A DNA stretch of 64,000 bases from Mallotus nudiflorus (lineage: Eukaryota > Streptophyta > Magnoliopsida > Malpighiales > Euphorbiaceae), in assembly GCA_947683625.1 (NCBI GenBank), contig CANTUR010000242.1, forward strand, positions 434,001-498,000, read 5' to 3'. The translations under genes and the position numbers were made by a program. This document shows, one piece after another, positions 56,695 to 64,000 of the stretch. The notes under the pieces were generated by a model, which ran no database searches, had not been told where the DNA came from, and saw only the letters and a program-made list of their open reading frames with translations. The first letter of the stretch is position 1. Each line of letters opens with the position of its first letter.

Positions 56695-59600
56695 CTTGTT
56701 TTAAATTATTAAAGTATATTTTGAGATTTGCAGTGTTAATAATATTTTAAATATTATTTATATATTATCATTATTTGTGATTAATATTCGCTATTTTATG
56801 TTAAATATATTTTCATGCGTAAAATAATTTATTTGAAGGTTTTATTATGTCAAAACATTAAATTTATTATCATTATTTTTATTATTATTAGTGTTACTAT
56901 ATCATGCATGCGTGTTAGTATTAGTATTATTATGTATTGTTGTTGTTATTATATTTAATTGTATCAGGTGCATGAGTGTGTATATGTGTTGTGTGTATAT
57001 ATATATATATGTGTGTTTGTTGGCTAATTTAAGTGTGTATGTATATATATATATATATATATATATAAAGAAATAGAATCAAAAAAATTTTGGGACCTAT
57101 TTCTTTCTCCCTCCCCTACTTCTACTTCCTTATTTCTAACCCTCACTATGCCTTTCCATTCTTCACATCGAAGCACCACCAGCTGCCGCCACTAGCCACC
57201 ATCTTCTTCCTCCTTCTTCCCTCTTCATCTTTGTCGTTGTCCGACCACTTCTGCATCGCTAGAGGACCACCTAAAGCTGTTGCAACCCAAGAGCTTCCAT
57301 GGTTGCCAATGATGAATCCAGCCACCTCAGCTTGAACTTCCTGTCTCTTTTGAATCCTTGAGCTCCATTGATCCTAGTTCTAAGCTCCTTTTGAGCTTTA
57401 ACATTCTCTTTTGTAAGTTATCTCAAATTTTTATTTAGGTATATTTAGGGTTTTGATTTTTTTAGTTGATATTAGTTGATTTATGGATTTTTGCTTTGGA
57501 ATTATTGTTAATGGTAGCTTAAACTTCCTAAAAATAATTTTTGTTGATTTTTTTGATTTAGTTTGACTTATGGGTATTTTTTTATTATTTTAATATTAAA
57601 ATATTGAATTTTTGTTAATTATGTTAATTAATTGTTTAGAATAACAATTTGGTAGTGTTATTATATTATGTTAGTAATTTTTGTAGTTAGAAAATAAATT
57701 TTGGATATTTTGTATAATTTTTAGAAATATTTTTGTATTATGTGAATATTGGATTTATATGTTAAATGTGTATTTTTGTTGAAAATATTGTAAAATAATA
57801 TGTTTTAAATAATTTTGGAATGATATATGATGATAAAATAATTTTAGTGATTTTATATAATATTTTTGAGAAATTATTAGTATTATGTGATTTTTTATTA
57901 TATAGGTTAATTGTGGGTTTTTGTGGAAATTATAGTTAAATAATATATTTTAGACGATTTTAGGATTTTATAGAGTATTAAAATAATTTTTATAAATTAT
58001 TTACTATTTTTAACTAATTAATACTAATTTTTGAAAATTAGATTCAAATAATAAATTATTTACTATTTTGGTGATTAAATGGATTTTTAATTACTTTTAT
58101 TATATATTTAAGCTATTTGAGCAATTAAAAGTGAATTTTACTATTTTATGTTAAATAATTGAAAATTTGGATTTTGTTTAATATTATATTATTATTTTAG
58201 ATTTTTTATTTAATTATGGTGAAAATAATTATATTTAGTGTTTTAATGTTTAAATATATTAAATTTTGGTATTTTATGGAATTTGATGATTTTTAATATA
58301 TTTATTATTTAATATTGTTTATTGGTGAATTGTGAACCTCGGTTGAAAAATTTTGCAGTTTGAGGTCCCAACCCAAGGTGTGAGATCTACTTTACTTTTG
58401 TAGAGAGATATCTATTTTACAAAGGAGGTTCTGTCAATTTTTTAGTAGAATTCTCGTAAAATGTGAAGTCAGGTCGATCTTGAATTTCTATGTTTGATTG
58501 AGTTTTAATCCTTCGATAGATTCTTCTTTTAGAAATTCTTAGAAGACTAACTTAGAATATATTTTGATCTTTATGATTATTTATTTTCTAGTTGTGTCGA
58601 GACCGAGGCCTATCAAATCAAGTCCACCGAGTCAATTTCAAGGAGCGTAAACTTATGAGTTATTATTTTATATATGCATTGCATATATGACGCATTAAAG
58701 TGAGCTTGCATATTTTCATTATATATTTAAACATGCATTATTTCATTAAATGATTTAGTATATGTTAGGTATACCTTAAATATATTTTTGGTATATTTTG
58801 ATATATATGCTTGTTATATTTTCAATTTACACTTAGTATATTTTTGGTATATTCATAGTTTATTTTGGTTTATGTGTGGTATATATATCTAGTATATTTT
58901 CAGTATACCTTTGGTATATATCTAGTATATTTTCAGTATATTCTTGTATATTGTATGCCATTTTATTTTAATTACACATTTTATTATTTTCAGTACATAT
59001 ATGTGATTTTATGTGAAGGATATTGATTAAATGTGCTACATAATGGGTTCCATTGGGTACGTGTACATACCGGTGTGATAGATTTTAGGGTTTAATTATT
59101 AAACCTTTTGAGGTGATTTATGATTGATTATTTATTGAGAATTATTGTGATTACAGGATTGTGATTACAGGAGTTTGGTTGACCTAATGTCTCGGGGCCA
59201 ATCACACTGACAGCAAGACTGCTGGAGCTTGGTTGACTTAGTGTCTTAGGGCCAGTCTACTGTCTAAAATGGGATAAAAGAATTACTTTGGAATTAAGTG
59301 AGCCTGTGTGGCTAATATGATATTTTGTTTGAGGTTGCGAATATTAGGGTTCTATTTGATCCTTCATTGAAATAAATGTTTTCTGCATTATATATATATA
59401 TTGATGCCTGACTGCATATCATTTAAATTGCATTTATATATATTATAATAATTCACTTGGTAAGGTCTGATTCCCCTCAATATTTTTTCAAGAGATTCTT
59501 CAATCGTCAGACCTCAATAGTAGACCTTCACGCCGGACTTCTTCATCCCCAGCTAGATTATGTAAATTATTTACCTAAACTGTGGTTGTATTCTAGAAAG

Positions 59601-59845
59601 CTGCAGTAGTAGTGTGTTGTATTAACAGAATGTTACTTTTAGTAAGAGATTGTCTCTAAATATTCTATAAATATTTTTATTTTATGATATGATATTTGAA
59701 TTTGTTTTATTGATTGAAGTTTTAATTATGTTGTATTTTTTATTTAATTACGTGCATTTTTATTTTTAAGGTTGCTATAAATTCCAGATTCAGAAGAATT
59801 CCCATTCCCTAACGCCGGTCATGACTCTTGGGTTGGGTCATGACA
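56695..59845 (+). mobile_element. 5' LTR of element G
   Basis: The LTR runs from TATAATGACCC (TGTAATGACCC in A) to GGGTTGGGTCATGACA, 3151 bp. Microsatellites lie at 56998-57012 and 57044-57066, ending in a TATATATAAAGAAA that could serve as a TATA box. A C-rich block at 57100-57340 gives spurious frames. It has a diverged GTGCTACATAATGGGTTCCA version of the near-palindrome at about 59034 and two GGGGCCA repeats at 59165-59260. Many GTATATTTTTAGTATATT-like repeats fill 58760-58960. Confidence 0.9.
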
Positions 59846-59849
59846 AAGT

Positions 59850-59861
59850 TGGTGTCAGAAC
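59850..59861 (+). other. Primer-binding site of element G
   Basis: TGGTGTCAGAAC differs at two bases from the initiator tRNA-Met complement TGGTATCAGAGC and lies four bases after the LTR end, as in element A. Confidence 0.8.
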
Positions 59862-60044
59862 CTTATGATATTAGTGTTATGGACCTAGGTTTTTAAAGTT
59901 TTATTTTCTTTGAAACTACTGCAATTAATTAGGTTCAATCATGTCTTCAATAAGTTTTCCTATTATAGTTTTCTACATAATCATTAGGTTATATGTTATT
60001 GTCTATTATCTGAATCTCATTGCCTTTGTCTTTTTAGAATAAGG

Positions 60045-61400
60045 AGATGATTGCGTGTTGCTCCGTCGATTGTTAAGGCTGAGGATGATGAGTCCTTTCA
60101 AGATGAGGTTTTACCTTTTGAGCCACCAATGAGGCATAGAGGCTGAGGCTGAGGTAGACCTTGAGGAGTGATAGGTCATCGTAGATAGAGAGAGCTACAA
60201 GATGAGGAACCTGTAGAGCCATAATATGAGGAAGCTACTATACCTCCAGTTGCACCTCTATTATAGCCTATTTATCAGTAGGGTATATCTGACCCTGAGG
60301 TAGCACTATTTTATGTTAGAGTTGGTAGGATAGATTTTGATGGTACCACAGATCTGTTAGACTTTCTGCAGGCTATTAAGATAAAGACTTGGACTACACA
60401 CACTGAATATTAGCATATCATGATTTTTGAGTTGTCTGTTGAAGGACTAGCCTTGGATTGGTTCGTTTAGGTTATTCAACCTCACATGATGACGATGACT
60501 TGGGCTCAGTTCAGAGAGAGGTTTATAAGGAGATTCTGCCTAGAGCCACTCAGGATGAGTTACAAACTTTGGCTGATGAGCATCACCAGAGGTGATAGAT
60601 TGGTAGAGGACTACACCATAGAGTTTTTAAGTTGGGTAGATTTGTATAGGATCTGATGCTAGACCAGTATTTTGCTATTATGACTTACATCACTGGTATG
60701 GGTTCTACTTTTGCTTAGATACCTATAACTAGCCTTACTCTAGAGTCAGTGATAGAGTTGGCCAAGGAGATAGAGTTAAGACTAAGGAGCTACGCCTGAT
60801 TACTATCAGTTGGGTGTTCAATCATGAGGATTTCACACTACTCCATATTCAACTGTCCATATTAGTTCGAGTATTCAACAGAGAGGCTCAGTATAACATA
60901 GTTAGAGGCAACAACAAAGAGTTCATAAGAGTAGCAGACATGGTCGTGCTAGACCTTGTTGACCTATCAAATTTGGGCCAGGTGCTTCCAACAGCAGTAG
61001 TGGATAGAGTTCTGGATATGGCAGTATAGGATCAGCGGCTAGTGCCTATCAGACTTGTGGTAGAGTCCATCAAGGACCCTATTACATGGCTCCGTTAACT
61101 TGCTTTAGATGTGGATAGATAGGGCATTTTGCTAGATCATGCCTCTATTATGGCTATCAATAGCAGTTTCTATAGCAGTCGATTGCCAATGCAGCAACAA
61201 CACCTTTTCAGTCACCTCCAATTCAGTATCCAAGTTTGACATAGATTGTTGCCCAGCAAGGGCATGGCAAAGGTACCAGAGGTTTTGGCCAGGCTTCCAC
61301 TAGTCAACAGGGAGGTAAAAGTCAAGCCAGAGTTTTCCATCTCACCTTGTAGGATGCTCAAGCATCTAATGCCATTGTTGTAGGTATTACTCTAGTTTGT
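60045..61400 (+). pseudogene. gag of element G
   Basis: The gag core is readable in pieces: FYVRVGRIDFDGTTDLLDFL, LSVEGLALDWFV, TWAQFRERFIRRFCLEPLRM and RLVEDYTIEFLSWVDLYR. A CCHC zinc knuckle, TCFRCG-stop-IGHFARSC (61098-61142), has its Cys and His intact but a TAG where relatives have Gln. A Gln-rich tail follows. Stops are frequent. The only sizeable open piece, 60814-61029, is in a frame shifted from the knuckle. Confidence 0.82.
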
Positions 61401-61720
61401 TACTTAGATGCTTGGGTTTTGTTTGATCCAGGTGCTACACACTCTTTCGTGTCCCCTATTTTTGCTCATAAGTCATGTTGGCAAGCTTCGAGAATGGCTT
61501 TTTCTTTGTATGTTGCCACTCTTCTAAGCGATTTATTAGACATCGATGTTGTTCTTTATGGTTGTCCAGTGTTTATGGGAGGTAGAGAATTTCCTGTAGA
61601 ATTATTATTATTAGATGTGATGGAGTTCAATGTGATCCTTAATATGGATTGGTTGTCTCAACACTATGCCACTATGGATTGTTGGAGTAAAGAGATGACT
61701 TTCAAAATTTTGAATTAAAA
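61401..61720 (+). pseudogene. Aspartic protease of element G
   Basis: The open piece 61419-61718 begins at the active site, LFDPGATHSFVS; relatives have D-S-G-A-T-H-S-F. The catalytic Asp is present and the middle Ser is Pro. The flap and second half follow, with CPVFMGGREFPVELLLLDV and FNVILNMDWLSQHYATMDC (the D-V-I-LGMDWL motif). The annotated M is the alternative codon TTG and is not a true start; the frame continues from gag. Confidence 0.85.
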
Positions 61721-61733
61721 AGAGTTTCAGTTT

Positions 61734-62640
61734 GTGGGTAATAAGAGTTATGCTCCTCAGAATCTCATCTCCACTATTATGGCTAGGAAGATGTTAAAGA
61801 AGGGTTATCAGGGATTTTTAGCATTAGTAAGGGATACTTCAGTAGAGAAGTTGTCTCTCATAGATGTTCCAGTTACCTGTGAGTTTCCTGATGTTTTTTA
61901 TAAGGAGTTACCAAGTTTGCCACCTCATAGAGGGATTGAATTATGTATAGATGTGGTTTTAGGTACAACTCCTATTTCAATGTTGCCCTACATAATGGCT
62001 CCTATAGAGTTAAAGGAATTAAAGGAGTAGTTGCAAGATCTATTAGATAAGGGTTTTGTTAGACCTATTGTTTCTCCTTGGGGTGCAACTGTTCTATTTG
62101 TGAAGAAGAATGATGGTGCATTGAGACTGTACATTGATTATAGAAAGCTAAATAAGGTGATAGTGAAGAATAAATATCCTCTCCTGAGGATAAATGATCT
62201 ATTTTATCAACTTCAGGGTGCACAGTTCTTTTCCAAGATTGACTTGAGGTCAGGCTATCATCAGTTGCGGATCAGTGAAGCCGATGTTCCTGAAATGGTA
62301 TTCCACGCTCGATATGGACATGATGAATTTTTAATGATATCCTTCAGGTTAACTAATACATCAGTTACTTTCATGGATCTGATGAACAGGTTGATTCAGA
62401 CCATATGTGGATCAGTTTGTAGTAGTCTTCGTTAATGATATACTAGTGTATTCGAAGAGTATGGAAGAGCATGTGTATCACTTAAGAACTTTATTGCGGA
62501 CATTGAGAGAACACTATCTTTATGCTAAATTCTCACACCAACTTTATGCTAAATTCTTAATGTGTGATTTCTGGTTGGAGAGTGTTGCATTCCTTGGACA
62601 CGTAGTGTCTAAAGATGGTATCTAGGTTGATCCATAGAAG
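61734..62640 (+). pseudogene. Reverse transcriptase of element G
   Basis: 61734-62030 is the protease-RT linker (YQGFLALVRDTSVEKLSLID, LPSLPPHRGIELCIDVV). 62031-62435 is RT fingers and palm: DKGFVRPIVSPWGATVLFVK, LRLYIDYRKLNKVIVKNKYP, QGAQFFSKIDLRSGYHQLRI (first catalytic Asp). In a new frame 62407-62625 comes FVVVFVNDILVYSKS, where the expected (I/V)DD reads VND, then FLGHVVSKDG. A duplicated phrase, TATGCTAAATTCTCACACCAACTT then TATGCTAAATTCTTAATG, at 62520-62560 adds about 24 bases to the thumb. One TAG separates linker and RT. Confidence 0.87.
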
Positions 62641-63170
62641 ATTAAGGTAGTATATGACTGGCCTAGGCCGACAACAATCATAAAGATTTGTAATTTTCTA
62701 GGTTTAGCTGGATATTATAAGAGATTTGTGTAGGATTTCTTTAGAATTACAGCTCCTATGACTTGCTTGACTGAGAAGAATGTGAAGTTTGAGTGGTTAG
62801 ATGCTTGTAAAAATAGTTTTCAGTTACTGAAGGAGAAATTAACCACAGCTCTAGTTTTAACCTTTCTTAATGGAGAAGATAAATTCACTGTGTATTGTGA
62901 TGCCTCCAAAGTTGGCCTAAGTTATATTTTGATGCAGAATGGTAGGGTAGTAGCTTGTGCTTCACAATAGTTGAAGAAGCATGAATAGAATTATCCTAGT
63001 CACGACCTAGAGATGGCTATAGTGATCTTTGCTCTCAAGAATTAGAGACATTATCTATACAAGGTGACTTATGAGATTTTCACAGATCACAAAAGCCTTA
63101 AGTATATTTTCCATGAGAGAGTTTTGAACTTGAGGAAAAGTTAATGTGCTAGCAGATGCTTAGAGTAGGA
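62641..63170 (+). pseudogene. RNase H of element G
   Basis: NFLGLAGYYKRFV precedes 62758-62970, which holds VKFEWLDACKNSFQLLKEKL and DKFTVYCDASKVGLSYILMQ with the catalytic Asp. NYPSHDLEMA-like and FTDHKSLKYIFH stretches follow after stops at about 62969 and 62987. At about 63126-63140 the sequence jumps from ERVLNLR to GKANVLADA-like codons, so about 75 bases of the RNase H end present in A (19050-19125) are deleted. Confidence 0.82.
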
Positions 63171-64000
63171 AGTCTTCAGGCAGTCTCACTTAAATTAATA
63201 TAGAGAGGAGACTGTTGATTCCAGAGTTGCATGAGTTAATGGATCAGGGTCTAATGATAAAGATTAGTATATCAGGTGGACTGTTAGCTCAGTTCAAGGT
63301 TCAATTAATGTTGAGAGATAGGATTAAGGTAGCTCATGGCTGAGATCCTATTCTAGCAGAGCTTGAGAAGAATGTTCATGCAGGGAAGTTCATTGATTTC
63401 ACACTTGATAATGATGGTTTTTATAGATCAGTGGTAGATTGTGCATTCCTGATGTGGATAATTTGAGAGAAAAGATCTTTAAGGAAGCACATTCTACAAC
63501 CTACACTATATATCCAGGTGTTACTAAGATGTATCATAGTATCAGGGATTTGCACTGGTGGGATGGATTGAAGAAGGATGTAATTGATTATGTTGCTAAG
63601 TGTTTGACATGTTAGCAGGTGAAAGCTGAACATCATAAGCCTTCTAGAAAGCTTCAACCTTTTCCTATTCCTAAGTGGAAGTGGGAGAGAATTGCTATGG
63701 GTTTTATGGTAGGGTAGGGTTACCTCGTTCTAAGGATGGACACGATTCCATTTAGGTGATTGTGGATAGGTTAACCAAATATGCTCAGTTTTTGCTTGTG
63801 AAAGTCACTTATTCTATAGCTAAATTGGCAAAGCTATATGTTAATCATATTGTGTGCCTTCATGGAGTACCTGTGTCCATTGTGTCAAATAAAGGTTCAG
63901 TGTTTACCTCTCATTTTTGGCAGAAGTTGCAAGAAGTGATAGGCACCAAACTTTATTTCAGTACTGCTTTTCACCTTTAGACAGATGGTCAAACTAAGAG
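63171..64000 (+). pseudogene. Integrase of element G, truncated by the window end
   Basis: The order matches element A: LMLRDRIKVAHG, GKFIDFTLDN, LWW/WDGLKK-type zinc region (MYHSIRDLHWWDGLKKDVID, KCLTC then a stop), then the core. Open piece 63756-63980 has MIVDRLTKYAQFLLVKVTYS, LYVNHIVCLHGVPVSIVSNK and GSVFTSHFWQKLQEV. The catalytic Asp of SDRGS-type motifs reads SNKGS (Asp to Asn). A minus-strand open frame at 63421-63657 is a shadow. Confidence 0.85.

Larger units (their letters stand above)
56695..64000 (+). mobile_element. Tekay-like element G, 5' part, continues past the window
   Basis: 5' LTR, primer site, leader, gag, protease, RT, RNase H and the integrase core follow in order on plus. 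The LTR and proteins match element A (about 85-90 percent by eye), so they are the same family. The window ends inside integrase. All frames are broken. Confidence 0.9.

Overview
The window is eukaryotic nuclear DNA, almost certainly from a dicot plant. It is very AT-rich, has long microsatellites, and is filled by nested, decayed LTR retrotransposons carrying plant-type hallmarks: initiator tRNA-Met and tRNA-Arg primer sites, Tekay/Del-type chromovirus pol with a C-terminal chromodomain, a Tat/Ogre-type element, and a copia pol. Only one host gene looks intact: a four-exon gene at 44879-46010 encoding a 220-residue cystatin-fold protein with a strongly acidic N-terminus. Nothing supports a bacterial, organellar or viral origin.

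Layout. 1-234: two small LTR scraps in opposite orientations. 235-24109: a plus-strand Tekay-like element (A) with 5' LTR 235-3149, a short leader, pol remnants 18396-20709 and 3' LTR 20786-24109. Its middle is replaced by a minus-strand relative (B, 3497-18395) with LTRs of about 3.95 kb. B is itself split inside integrase by a plus-strand solo LTR (8193-11499) with a perfect 5-bp target duplication. 24110-44299: a minus-strand LTR (E) split by a complete 18.5-kb Tat/Ogre-like element (C, 24452-42987) with a perfect ATTAT duplication. C holds gag, protease plus G-patch, reverse transcriptase, two RNase H domains and integrase, and on the opposite strand a plant-mobile-domain (PMD) reading frame with an apparent intron. 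C's reverse transcriptase is broken by a solo LTR (30936-32965). 44300-50081: the low-copy island with the gene and several small tandem duplications. 50082-52956: a minus-strand solo LTR. 53362-56598: a 5'-truncated copia element. 56695-64000: the 5' LTR, gag, protease, RT, RNase H and part of integrase of another Tekay-like element that leaves the window.

All retroelement reading frames carry many stops and frameshifts. Many stops stand where relatives have Gln, Trp or Arg, as expected from methylcytosine deamination, so no autonomous element is expected here. The least ordinary features belong to element C: the antisense intron-bearing PMD frame, repeated GAGGCGATCGCCTC palindromes that account for much of its LTR length difference, a 16-bp perfect inverted repeat found only in its 3' LTR, and a 37-bp tandem array just before that LTR.
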